25,286 bases of DNA, taken from the IMG/VR virus record IMGVR_UViG_3300045970_000191, positions 1 through 25,286 of that record; one strand, written 5' to 3'. Shown piece by piece: positions 8,345 through 15,912 of the stretch. The notes under the pieces are model-generated. The model was not told the DNA's origin. It did not search any database and saw nothing but the letters and a program-made list of their open reading frames with translations. Made by a program: the position numbers and the translations under genes. Positions within the stretch are counted from its first letter, which is position 1. Each line of letters begins with the position of its first letter. The stretch is from a virus.

Positions 8345-8703
8345 CACTCTGCCGACAATGGTATTACAGTTTTCAGCCAGCCTTGGGCCTGACGAACCAC
8401 GCTGTCTGTTAATGCGACTGTTTCGGAGAACTGTTTGATGCTCATGAGGCGCATATCCTTACTTAACCTCACCAGCAACTCTACAACCTGCATGCGCTCT
8501 ACAATCAGCGCCACGTACTTTGCCCTTTCACCAATAAAAGTATTTGCCTTGTAGATGAACAACACCAGATCAACTACCTCTTCGCGCAACTTTGCACCCA
8601 GAGTATGCTTGAAATCACGGGGATAGCTTTTTACAACCTTCGTGACCTGCTGCAAAAGCTCGTATGTTGTCTTGTAAATCGGTAGATGCTGATATTGCGC
8701 CAC
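8344..8703 (-). CDS. avd: Avd, DGR accessory variability determinant
   Basis: This 119-residue all-helical protein matches the four-helix-bundle Avd family. Its N-terminus is YQHLPIYKTTYELLQQVTKV, followed by YPRDFKHTLGAKLREEVVDL. Further on come IYKANTF, then ERMQVVELLVRLSKDMRLMS and a C-terminal QAQGWLK. The segments LPIYK-YELL, PR-FK-TLG-KL-EE and LLVRL-KD-R-MS are the family's recognisable core. In Bordetella phage BPP-1, Avd forms a pentamer that binds RT and the template RNA and is needed for mutagenic homing. GTG at 8703 is chosen because a GGAGG site lies seven bases upstream. It follows the variable fibre gene, the canonical position. With the RT missing, Avd has no visible partner here. 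Confidence 0.88.
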   Translation of the reverse strand: MAQYQHLPIYKTTYELLQQVTKVVKSYPRDFKHTLGAKLREEVVDLVLFIYKANTFIGERAKYVALIVERMQVVELLVRLSKDMRLMSIKQFSETVALTDSVVRQAQGWLKTVIPLSAE

Positions 8704-8743
8704 GTCACAACCTCCAAACAAAAAGGATTAAAGGGTTAAAGGA

Positions 8744-10795
8744 TTAAATAATTGATCGCCTGACCGCTCGCACATAAAAAGCAGCGTACTTATTGCCGAG
8801 GTACTGGTAGCCGGGGACCCCTGAGTTCCAGCTCTGCCTCCACGCGTACGTCGCTGAGACCTCTGAGGACGACCAGTAGTAGTACGACGCGTAAGCAAAG
8901 GCTTCCGACTCCCCGGTTCGGAAGTTCTTGCCACTTGCCACTTGTCCCGGAACAGTCAGCATATAGGCATCGCCGTGAGGACTGCTGTTTTGGTTGTGGC
9001 CGTGAGCGACATCAACATCGTCGATTGATCCAAGCAGGGTGTAGTTGATTGCACTGTCCGACCTGTCCGCCGTCACATAGTTATTATCCGCTGTGGGTTT
9101 CAAGTTCCGCCAGCAAAGTTCCAGCTCGTCTCGAGCAGGCAGATACCAGTCTGTTTTACTGCCGATATTGAGATTGTTGCAGAAATGCGCTGCGGGGTAT
9201 GTGGTGGCATCACCAGCCGCAACCATCGCAAGAGTAGCCTTGCGTCCCTCGGTAAGCGTCTGGCACGCTGCCGGAGCCGCCGTGTTGTCAACTTTGTACG
9301 TCTTACTACTGCTCTCTCCGGTGGATTTAGGCGCAACGATAATCCGGTATTGGGCCATGATTGACCAATCCGTAAGTGTACCGCTGCCGCTAACACTTGA
9401 TACGTTGATTGTAAGAGTAGTACCGGAAGCGCCGGTGACAGTCCCGATCATCTTGTTGGCAGGATTTGCGCGACTGCGAACTTCCAGTGCTTGCCCAGAA
9501 TAGACAATAGGTGAAGAGGTCATATCCGTAACAGTGAAGGCTTTGCTTCCTGTGCCGATGGCAACAGATGAAGACGACTGGACAAGCTCGTTCCAGATCA
9601 TCCCGGTGTAAAATCCGCCTTCAAACGAATCACCCATAGCAGCAGGGGTTGACGTAGGGGTAGAGATGTAGCTATTGAAGGACGAGGCTGTGGCAAAAGA
9701 TATCCCTGTACTCCAGGATGACCAGCCGTTGCCCACGCCCTTATGCCGACAGCGCACATAATATGTTGTAGAGACGGAAAGCCCGGTAGCAGACCATGAT
9801 GTTTTGTTGGAGGTATCGTTGTAACTGGATTTCACAACAGTCGTGAAACCGGAATCGGTTGCCACTTCCCAATCGGTTTTTTCGTGGGTATCCGAAACAC
9901 CTGTCCACGAGAACGCGCTGGATGTAACGGCCACGGTATCCATCTGGTTTGTAGCGCCGCTTGAAGGGGCGGTGATTGTAGGAGTAGCAACACTGGCCGC
10001 AAGGATCGTCATGCTGATCGTCCGCGCAGTGCCGTTTGTGGTTAAGGTCATAGTGACGGTCTGAGCCGACGAAGGGGCGGTGAATGAGATTGAATCGCCA
10101 GTGATTGAGGCTGATCCGGCATTAACCGAAACGGAATAGGTACTAAACGCATCAAAATTGCTGACCGTGTAGGTCTTGGATTGCGATACGTAGATTGTGG
10201 TTTCGCCGGTTATGGTGGAGCCGGTACCTACATTCTGATCGCCGGTGTTAGAGCCGGAGAGTGTAGTAATGCCGAGTGTAGTTTTAATTGTTGAAACAGT
10301 CTCAGCCGGAGCTGCCGCAAGCGCTGCTACCGCAAAACCTGTTATGTCGGATACTACATGAGTGTGAGAGGTTGGTGTGCGGGCGTTAGTTAGCCTGGTG
10401 TCGTTGCCGGCAACCGCTTCAGAGCCGCTTGAGCCGATTCGTAGCAGACCTCCATGGGCTGTTACTGTTAATGCTCCATGGTCGCTGATATCCTGAATTG
10501 ATGCCCCCGTCAATGTCAGCATCACATCTTTTGATCCGGTGGCAAACGCTATCTTACTGGCGCTGTTGGATGCCTCCAGGGTTGTACGCTCTAGCGTGGA
10601 AGGGGCAGAAAACGTGCCGGTACCGGTTTCCCACTCCCCTGTGTTTGGATCGACAATACAATACCCACACGTATCACCACTCGTCAGCGCGGAATTAAAA
10701 GTCCGGTAGCCACTCTGAGCGCCACCCAGCGCTATATTTCCCGTGCCGGTTGTAGTGGTGAATTCCTTCACTCGGTCAACATATTTATAAGCCAT
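8744..10795 (-). CDS. Fibre with C-type-lectin-type DGR target domain
   Basis: This 683-residue protein begins MAYKYVDRVKEF, a virion-anchoring start common among phage fibres. It continues with a HGGLLRIG / LTNARTPTSHTHVVSDITGF linker, an Ig-like stretch, a fibronectin-III-like domain (about 270-375) and a C-terminal domain from about residue 388 (FEGGFYTGMIW). That domain carries the DUF1566/lectin-fold signature DWYLPARDELELCW near 547 and ends YYYWSSSE ... FYVRAVRR. In this family the final ~45 residues form the ligand-binding surface diversified by DGRs. The ATG at 10795 has a GGAG eight bases upstream. It is the likely receptor-binding protein and is followed directly by avd. Confidence 0.85.
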   Translation of the reverse strand: MAYKYVDRVKEFTTTTGTGNIALGGAQSGYRTFNSALTSGDTCGYCIVDPNTGEWETGTGTFSAPSTLERTTLEASNSASKIAFATGSKDVMLTLTGASIQDISDHGALTVTAHGGLLRIGSSGSEAVAGNDTRLTNARTPTSHTHVVSDITGFAVAALAAAPAETVSTIKTTLGITTLSGSNTGDQNVGTGSTITGETTIYVSQSKTYTVSNFDAFSTYSVSVNAGSASITGDSISFTAPSSAQTVTMTLTTNGTARTISMTILAASVATPTITAPSSGATNQMDTVAVTSSAFSWTGVSDTHEKTDWEVATDSGFTTVVKSSYNDTSNKTSWSATGLSVSTTYYVRCRHKGVGNGWSSWSTGISFATASSFNSYISTPTSTPAAMGDSFEGGFYTGMIWNELVQSSSSVAIGTGSKAFTVTDMTSSPIVYSGQALEVRSRANPANKMIGTVTGASGTTLTINVSSVSGSGTLTDWSIMAQYRIIVAPKSTGESSSKTYKVDNTAAPAACQTLTEGRKATLAMVAAGDATTYPAAHFCNNLNIGSKTDWYLPARDELELCWRNLKPTADNNYVTADRSDSAINYTLLGSIDDVDVAHGHNQNSSPHGDAYMLTVPGQVASGKNFRTGESEAFAYASYYYWSSSEVSATYAWRQSWNSGVPGYQYLGNKYAAFYVRAVRRSII
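8755..8890 (-). other. Probable DGR variable region (VR) in fibre 3' end
   Basis: The last ~45 codons of the fibre show the codon habit left by adenine-directed mutagenesis of AAC-rich templates. Of 40 codons ending at the CGA of YVRAV, 16 end in C with mixed first two bases (TAC, GTC, AGC, CCC, GGC, CTC, AAC). The flanking framework YYWSSSE and FYVRAVRR is as expected for lectin-type VRs. Boundaries are approximate because no template repeat is visible to align with it. Confidence 0.65.
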
Positions 10796-10839
10796 GGGTG
10801 ACACTCCTTGTGAATAAGATTAAAAGTAAAAAGACAAGA

Positions 10840-11259
10840 TTATGCAGGTGTTCCGTTGCCCAGCTTGAACTTGGTCGTGATCGTCAGCTGATCGCCGTTA
10901 TTGGCCGGAGTAAACGCAGTTGCCAGAGTTTCCTCAAAAAGCAGCGTGGTGCCGTGCAACACCTGATATCCGGTAATACTTGGATTTCCGGAAAGTGGAC
11001 CGGTGAATGTCCAGACCAGCGAGGACCAGCTTGCTTCGGGGATAAAATCTGCAGAAAGTTGCACCGTTGCATCATTGGCCAGCGTCTTGCTGACATATCC
11101 GCCACCTGTCGCAACAGTATGCGTTGTGTTGATATCAGCATCAGCCGGAGAGTTGGCATCTGTGAAAAGCTGGACCGCAAAACTGGTCGGCTTTGCCGTC
11201 GATCCGAAAAGAACATTCAAAAACTCCTGCCCGCCTACATCTGTTAATTTGATTGCCAT
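10840..11259 (-). CDS. Small beta-rich virion protein
   Basis: This 139-residue protein, MAIKLTDVGGQEFLNVLF onward, has mostly alternating strands and Thr/Ser/Gly turns (SFAVQLFTDAN, SSLVWTFTGPL, GNPSITGYQVL, LTITTKFKLGNG). Proteins of this size and pattern occur beside fibre and connector genes of podoviruses, but I do not recognise a characterised family. The AAGGAG site before the ATG is strong. A head-tail or fibre-collar role is inferred from position between the connector-like genes and the fibre. Confidence 0.5.
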   Translation of the reverse strand: MAIKLTDVGGQEFLNVLFGSTAKPTSFAVQLFTDANSPADADINTTHTVATGGGYVSKTLANDATVQLSADFIPEASWSSLVWTFTGPLSGNPSITGYQVLHGTTLLFEETLATAFTPANNGDQLTITTKFKLGNGTPA

Positions 11260-11319
11260 GATAATTCTCCTTTTCTATGGTTTGTGGTTATTGAATCTGT
11301 TTCTGTCTTTGTTTATGGT

Positions 11320-12003
11320 TTACTGCTGTTGAGTCTGTCTCTGTGGTTGCGGGTTAGCAAACTTGGCCTCGGCAGAAAGAGCACTTTCAGCGGTGTACTT
11401 ACCTTTCAGTGCCGTCATAAATGCGGTGTAGTGGGCAGCCGAACGGTTAAGGTTGGCGGTATGCTCCGAATCCTTGCCCCAGGCGCGATACAAAACATAA
11501 TCGATGATGACCGATTCGTAGATCGCATCGAAGGACAGGTTCGACGCCAGGGCAACCAGATCTGTCGGCTCAATCGCAATCAGAATTTCCAGAGCACCAG
11601 CGCCGTTATTTGGTGGGTAGACATAGAAGTTTTTCGGATCCAGGGGATTATGGACGTAGTGCAGCGGATTAAGGGTTGCCGAGGCGGTATGCCAAGAGGG
11701 TATTGAGCTGTCCAGAATTTCCCGGTTGATGTTAGTAACCGCACCGCCGCCAGCAGAAGTTGCGCGGGTAACATCCAGCAGCTGAATACACTTGGGATAC
11801 ACAGCGGCGATATTCTGGAACGTCCCGGAAATCAGCGACAGTGACACGGTTTGTGTCAGGGAGTTTGGTTTGTAAATCAGGATTTCTTTCTGCGCCGAGT
11901 TGATCCACATAACCAACTCAGCCGGTGTCCATCTGATTCCTGTTTCGTCGTGCAGTAGCTTCTGCACTTTGTCGGCAATCACTTGCCCTGTTATGATTGA
12001 CAT
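11320..12003 (-). CDS. Head-tail connector/adaptor-like protein (DUF6682-like)
   Basis: This 227-residue protein shows the N-terminal pattern VQKLLHDETGIRWTPAEL then VMWINSAQKEILIYKP, typical of phage proteins that bind the portal ring (DUF6682-like and adaptor-type helical bundles). A beta insertion, VYPKCIQLLDVTR, follows, then FYVYPPNNG. A helical C-terminus follows (YESVIIDYVLYRAWGKDSE), ending in a Gln-rich tail (NPQPQRQTQQQ). It likely joins the portal to the tail. A GGAG site lies eight bases before the ATG. Family name is from memory of the sequence pattern; the adaptor role is an inference. Confidence 0.65.
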   Translation of the reverse strand: MSIITGQVIADKVQKLLHDETGIRWTPAELVMWINSAQKEILIYKPNSLTQTVSLSLISGTFQNIAAVYPKCIQLLDVTRATSAGGGAVTNINREILDSSIPSWHTASATLNPLHYVHNPLDPKNFYVYPPNNGAGALEILIAIEPTDLVALASNLSFDAIYESVIIDYVLYRAWGKDSEHTANLNRSAAHYTAFMTALKGKYTAESALSAEAKFANPQPQRQTQQQ

Positions 12004-12074
12004 GGCGTTTCTCCTTTGGGTGTTTGGTTTTATTTGGTGACGGGTCTCGTTGGCTTGTAAATTGCCTTGAAAAA

Positions 12075-12689
12075 CTAATAACCTCCTTCGTAATTATTTA
12101 TTGTTTCTGCCAGAGTCTGTTCATTGATTAAAGCTATTCCGGATAGCAGCTGATCCAACAGGGTATTAATCAGAGGTACATAGCTCTTTGCTGTCAGATT
12201 TATATATCCACCAGACAGAACTGCCATTACGCCATCAATATATATTTGGTCTATGTTCCCGCCAAAAGGCAGATCGTCTGTCATGGCAACAGGAGTTTCA
12301 GGGCGCAGCGCCACCAGTAATTTAATTGATATGTCAGCATCAGCCGGGGGGTATACAATCAGATTGTTACCCACTATTCTGTAATATCTAGGCGTCCCCG
12401 GATCTTGTAACTGTGATGTGTCAATATCACCCACAACAGCCAGTTTCTCGCCTCTTCCGACTATCTGTGGCCGCTGAAAGAGTGTAATAAATCCGGTGGG
12501 GAGAGTGATAATATCATCGTTGGCATAAATATCAATTTGCACCTCTTCTAATAAAATATCACTACGCAGCTTCACCAGGCGATCAACTATGGCTACGTGT
12601 GTTAGTCTCACAGCATCAGCTATAGAACATGTCGGCTTTACTCCCCGGAGGTTTTGGAGAACAGTATTAAACAGATCACTAACCTTCAT
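12075..12689 (-). CDS. Connector-like structural protein
   Basis: This 204-residue protein resembles its downstream neighbour in layout. A helical N-terminus (MKVSDLFNTVLQNLRGVK, then IADAVRLTHVAIVDRLVKLR) leads to a beta segment with ITLPTGFITLFQRPQIV and YYRIVGNNLIVYPPADA. A helical C-terminal half follows (NIDQIYIDGVMAVLSGGYIN). The shared VYPP turn and helix-beta-helix order suggest both descend from one adaptor fold. It overlaps the MTase-GT9 gene by four bases. A head-completion or tail-adaptor role is inferred. Confidence 0.55.
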   Translation of the reverse strand: MKVSDLFNTVLQNLRGVKPTCSIADAVRLTHVAIVDRLVKLRSDILLEEVQIDIYANDDIITLPTGFITLFQRPQIVGRGEKLAVVGDIDTSQLQDPGTPRYYRIVGNNLIVYPPADADISIKLLVALRPETPVAMTDDLPFGGNIDQIYIDGVMAVLSGGYINLTAKSYVPLINTLLDQLLSGIALINEQTLAETINNYEGGY

Positions 12690-14188
12690 CTTCGCCTCCA
12701 GTTACGATAAACTTTCTCCACCGCTGCATAGATTACCTCAGGCCCGATGTTCTGCGCACAGAGCGCCGCGCCAGTTTCTTCAACCTGATTACAAAACTCC
12801 ATGCCGTAATGCAGCCGATGACAGGGGTAACACGCACAATTAACCGGGGCCAGCGCCTGAACATTCTTCCAGTGCTTTGACAGGTTGTTATCTGATGAAT
12901 GTGACAACAACAGAACCTTGTTAGGCGTATCATCAAAACCGACCGCGTTGAGCACGCCGGTTTCAGGTCCGACAACCAGATTGGCAGCCTGGGCCAGTGC
13001 GAGAGTTTCCCTGATCGACATCGTATCCGACAGACAGACTACCCGGTCCTCGTTTTCCCATCCCTGTTCAAGTAGCTTGCATGCGAAATCACCCACCAGC
13101 AGCACGCGAGCTTCAGGCATGTCCAACAAGATCCGGGCAATCACCGCATCCTGGTGCGGGGTAAATTTGTGTGGCGAGGATCCGGACAGTGCCCAGACAA
13201 CCGTAAACACCGCATCGTCGCACTTTGCCTTTCCCTCTTCCTCAGTGGAGGCATAAAACAGTTTGCATGGTTTAAAGGGCACTCCAGCAAGTTCCGCCGT
13301 CCACTCGTGATAGTTGGTGTTGAGGCGTTTCTTTCTGACTTCATGCGGCCAGGAATGATTTACCCGACCGGGTAGCGCCAGCAGCTGCCCTTCTATGGAT
13401 TCAGAAAGGTTGATAAACTTGTCAAAGCGAGTGGACTGTACCTGCCAGAAGGCAGTTAGTTCATTATTGGGTATCTGATCCTGATCCAGAAGGTACCAAT
13501 CATCCACATAAGGATCGTGCTTGATGATGTCCTTGCCTTTGGGCGTGGTCATAACGGTAACGTGATAACCCTGCTCCTTTAGTCGCGGGAACAGCAGCGC
13601 CGTCTGTATCATGTCGCCAAAGCCGCCGAAGCGGCAAACACAAGCGGTTTTCTGCGGTTTTACCGCTGGCGGGCCATACGCCTTACGGGCCACGGCAAAT
13701 ATACTGTATTCATTCCCAGCACCGCGCTCTTCAAACTCTTCAATGACCCAGTGTTGCGCAGAATTTTCCAATAGCGCCTGGAGATCATTGGGGTAGATAT
13801 CGTGCTTATGATCCGGATTGGCACCCTCTTCGCCGCATAACGGATATAAGTTCGCTGATGGCACGTACAGGCAGAGATAACCACCAAGTTTAATAACCCG
13901 GCCCCACTCGTCCACCGCTGCCTGCATGTCCGGCATATGTTCCAGAACATGTGACGAAAAAACCGCATCGAATGAATTGCTGGCGAAAAGCTCCAGATTG
14001 TTAGCCTCTCCGATAACGTCAGCGGCCCCCCGGCCAAAGTGGTGGCCCGAATCGTAGCCGATGAAGTGCGGAAAAGCCTTCTCCATGCCACAACCGATTT
14101 CCAGCACCCGGCCACGGGTGTACTTCGGCAGCAGATATTTAATCTTGCGGGATTCAAACCCTTGCGGGCCGTCGAGAGACCATGCCAT
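12686..14188 (-). CDS. Methyltransferase-GT9 glycosyltransferase fusion
   Basis: This 500-residue protein joins two enzymes. Residues ~1-170 form a class I SAM-dependent methyltransferase: motif I VLEIGCG at 28-34, FIGYDSG as the acidic strand, and FDAVFSSHVLEHMPD around 75-90. Residues ~180-500 resemble GT9 glycosyltransferases (ADP-heptose:LPS heptosyltransferase-like). FGGFGDMIQTALLFPRLK forms the N-terminal Rossmann start, ARVLLVGDF lies mid-domain, and VVGPETGVLNAVGF matches the conserved PDTG/PETG donor-site motif of the family. Its start shares a base with the upstream stop and its end overlaps the connector gene, so it is an integral part of the late operon. It may glycosylate and methylate a virion protein or alter host surface sugar; the substrate is unknown. 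Confidence 0.82.
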   Translation of the reverse strand: MAWSLDGPQGFESRKIKYLLPKYTRGRVLEIGCGMEKAFPHFIGYDSGHHFGRGAADVIGEANNLELFASNSFDAVFSSHVLEHMPDMQAAVDEWGRVIKLGGYLCLYVPSANLYPLCGEEGANPDHKHDIYPNDLQALLENSAQHWVIEEFEERGAGNEYSIFAVARKAYGPPAVKPQKTACVCRFGGFGDMIQTALLFPRLKEQGYHVTVMTTPKGKDIIKHDPYVDDWYLLDQDQIPNNELTAFWQVQSTRFDKFINLSESIEGQLLALPGRVNHSWPHEVRKKRLNTNYHEWTAELAGVPFKPCKLFYASTEEEGKAKCDDAVFTVVWALSGSSPHKFTPHQDAVIARILLDMPEARVLLVGDFACKLLEQGWENEDRVVCLSDTMSIRETLALAQAANLVVGPETGVLNAVGFDDTPNKVLLLSHSSDNNLSKHWKNVQALAPVNCACYPCHRLHYGMEFCNQVEETGAALCAQNIGPEVIYAAVEKVYRNWRRR

Positions 14189-14616
14189 TACATCACCCCG
14201 TTGGCTTTAAGCTGATCGTCAAGTAGGGGATCGGGTGTAGAGTCCTGAGTATTGGTGCTTTTGTTCCCTTTACCTTTGCCGGTAGGGGCAGATTCAGCCA
14301 GTGCTGCGGTCAGTCGTGATATTTCCACTTGAGCGGTGTCAAGTTTGCCCTGGATCTCTTCGATCCCTGCATCCTTTTCATCCAGTTCAGCGGTAACACT
14401 GCTTAACTCGGCCGCCAGGCGACCAATCTCAGCTCTCAGTGTATCGGAATCGGAGTCAACAGTAATAACCGGTATCTCCGGCGGTACCGTGACGTTCTCA
14501 AAACCTTCCATTTCGTTGCCATCGGCATCAAAGAGAATTCCAAACTGGTCATACTTGGCGGTATGATCGCCAAAGATTTCAGCATACGGACGTTTGCGGT
14601 CCAGTTTCCTTGTCAT
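14188..14616 (-). CDS. Coiled-coil protein next to capsid genes
   Basis: This 142-residue protein has a short N-terminal segment (RPYAEIFGDHTAKYDQFGIL), then a long heptad-like helix of about 50 residues (IGRLAAELSSVTAELDEK, IEEIQGKLDTAQVEISRLTA). The tail is polar and Lys/Asn/Thr-rich. The N-terminal part (FGDHxxKYxQ-G-xFD-xG) recurs in small phage proteins encoded after the coat. It may be a minor head protein or assembly factor; no enzyme motif is visible. A GAAAGGAA site precedes the ATG. Confidence 0.5.
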   Translation of the reverse strand: MTRKLDRKRPYAEIFGDHTAKYDQFGILFDADGNEMEGFENVTVPPEIPVITVDSDSDTLRAEIGRLAAELSSVTAELDEKDAGIEEIQGKLDTAQVEISRLTAALAESAPTGKGKGNKSTNTQDSTPDPLLDDQLKANGVM

Positions 14617-14647
14617 TTGTGTATTTCCTTTCAGTTAAAATAATGAA

Positions 14648-14842
14648 TTAACACTTACAATTACAATCGCAGCTACTCTTGGTATCTCCGGTAATTTTTT
14701 CACCGCCAGTAAACCCGCGAGCCAGATCGCTTCCGCTCGTACCGTAGGTGTCGGTAATTCCGGTTTTACAGCCCTTGTCCTGCAGATCCCTGCCGGCTAC
14801 TTCGCCGTTGGGCAACTTCTGGTCGTTTTTATCGTTTGCCAT
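14648..14842 (-). CDS. Small protein with Cys-rich C-terminus
   Basis: This 64-residue protein starts at ATG 14842, supported by AAGGAG nine bases upstream. A longer in-frame start inside the coat gene has no such site and would run through the hairpin at 14869-14891. The body is Gly/Lys/Asp-rich (LPNGEVAGRDLQDKG) and the last seven residues are CDCNCKC, four cysteines in alternation. Alternating Cys could bind a metal or form inter-subunit disulfides on the capsid. No family recognised. Position directly after the coat suggests a decoration or head-completion protein, by inference only. Confidence 0.6.
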   Translation of the reverse strand: MANDKNDQKLPNGEVAGRDLQDKGCKTGITDTYGTSGSDLARGFTGGEKITGDTKSSCDCNCKC

Positions 14843-14868
14843 TGACGTTATCTCCTTTTGTAATAGCT

Positions 14869-14891
14869 GGGAGGGGAACCCGGCCCCTCCC
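14869..14891 (-). other. Perfect hairpin between coat and next gene
   Basis: An 8-bp perfect inverted repeat, GGGAGGGG and CCCCTCCC, flanks a 7-base loop, 36 bases after the coat stop. No U-run follows, so it is unlikely to be a full intrinsic terminator. It may protect or process the 3' end of the abundant coat message, or act as a partial attenuator. Confidence 0.6.
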
Positions 14892-14927
14892 GCAAGCATC
14901 ATTGTATCCGGGACTACGATGCCGTAA

Positions 14928-15869
14928 CTACGCTGCCGAATCCCACTTGATGATACGCTCGTCAAGTGCGCTCAGACGGTTCTTGGCGAAACCGCCAAGG
15001 TAGTACCAGGCTACGCCCTTGCTGCGGCCGTAATCGCCCGGAATTTTCCCGCGTACCTCTTCGGGGTTTGCCACGCCTTCAGAAACTGCGTCCTCGCCAA
15101 AGAAGTAAATCCATCCCGACTTGCCCTGTCCCCAGTTGCTCCCCTTGACTACGTTGGTCTGCTCGACATAGCGAGTATTCTCGTAGCGGCCAATTTCGCC
15201 GTTCAGGATCATCTGGAAGCCAGCATCGGTATACTGGTGGACTGATTCCAGATCGTTCTTGAGGGTACGCAAAGTGGTAGGCCAGGCCAGCGCCATGTAG
15301 TCGTCACCAACATACGGATTGATGTTGCGCTCTTTCATCACATCTACCAGTGCCTTGGCGTGGTTTTTGTTGAAAGCTACGTTGTTGGTAGCGGTGGCGG
15401 TGCCGTTTGTCGTCAGCGTGATCGATGCTGTATCGGTACCGGAAGTCGGAGCCACGCGGAGCAGTGTGGTGTCGAATGAAGCTGCTGCCGCGATGTCAAA
15501 AGTTTTCTTGGCATCGTTTTTCATGGCCTTGTTGACGATCTCACGCACGGGGATCTCGGACAGATCATCCAGTACGCCGGTGTAGGGTACCGAGTTGCCG
15601 TATTCCCGAATCGTCATGGTACCCTGAGTGATGACGAAGTTTGTTTCGGGCATGGTATTGGTTTCCACCAGAGTTGTGCCTTGGGTGGCCACATCCGAGA
15701 AAACGTCCCAGGTGAAAATCTGCCCCTTGTTTTTGCCAACTGCGTCCTTGATGTCAGCAAACTGGCGGAACTTAACCATCGGCTGAACCACGTTGCGCAG
15801 TTCTTTTGAAAGGTTCTTGGCTGACAGATAGCCGCCAACCGTGTTTGTTACCCATACTTGTCCTGCCAT
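14928..15869 (-). CDS. Major capsid protein (N4-gp56-like, HK97 fold)
   Basis: This 313-residue protein matches the coat family common in podoviruses and annotated as N4-gp56-like. It begins MAGQVWVTNTVGGYLSAKNL, continues VVQPMVKFRQFADIKDAVGK and FTWDVFSDVATQGTTLVE, then TQGTMTIREYGNSVPYTGVL. The length is near the family norm. It should form the icosahedral shell on the scaffold encoded just upstream. A GGAGG site lies seven bases before the ATG. The strong hairpin after its stop fits a highly expressed gene. Confidence 0.85.
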   Translation of the reverse strand: MAGQVWVTNTVGGYLSAKNLSKELRNVVQPMVKFRQFADIKDAVGKNKGQIFTWDVFSDVATQGTTLVETNTMPETNFVITQGTMTIREYGNSVPYTGVLDDLSEIPVREIVNKAMKNDAKKTFDIAAAASFDTTLLRVAPTSGTDTASITLTTNGTATATNNVAFNKNHAKALVDVMKERNINPYVGDDYMALAWPTTLRTLKNDLESVHQYTDAGFQMILNGEIGRYENTRYVEQTNVVKGSNWGQGKSGWIYFFGEDAVSEGVANPEEVRGKIPGDYGRSKGVAWYYLGGFAKNRLSALDERIIKWDSAA

Positions 15870-15912
15870 GACACACCTCCGGCGGGTAGTTATCCCGCAA
15901 TGGTTGAGCGCT

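Noticed and set aside
8722-8743. Post-VR cruciform as seen after DGR variable regions
   Set aside because: The stretch holds a direct repeat of TTTAATCCTTT, not an inverted repeat, and no stable hairpin is visible.
8728-8934. 68-codon minus-strand frame over the fibre 3' end
   Set aside because: It is Arg/Thr-rich out-of-frame reading of the variable region, with no ribosome site.
14648-14965. A 105-residue version of the Cys-tailed protein starting inside the coat gene
   Set aside because: AAGGAG sits ahead of ATG 14842, and the extra 41 residues read through a hairpin with no family likeness.
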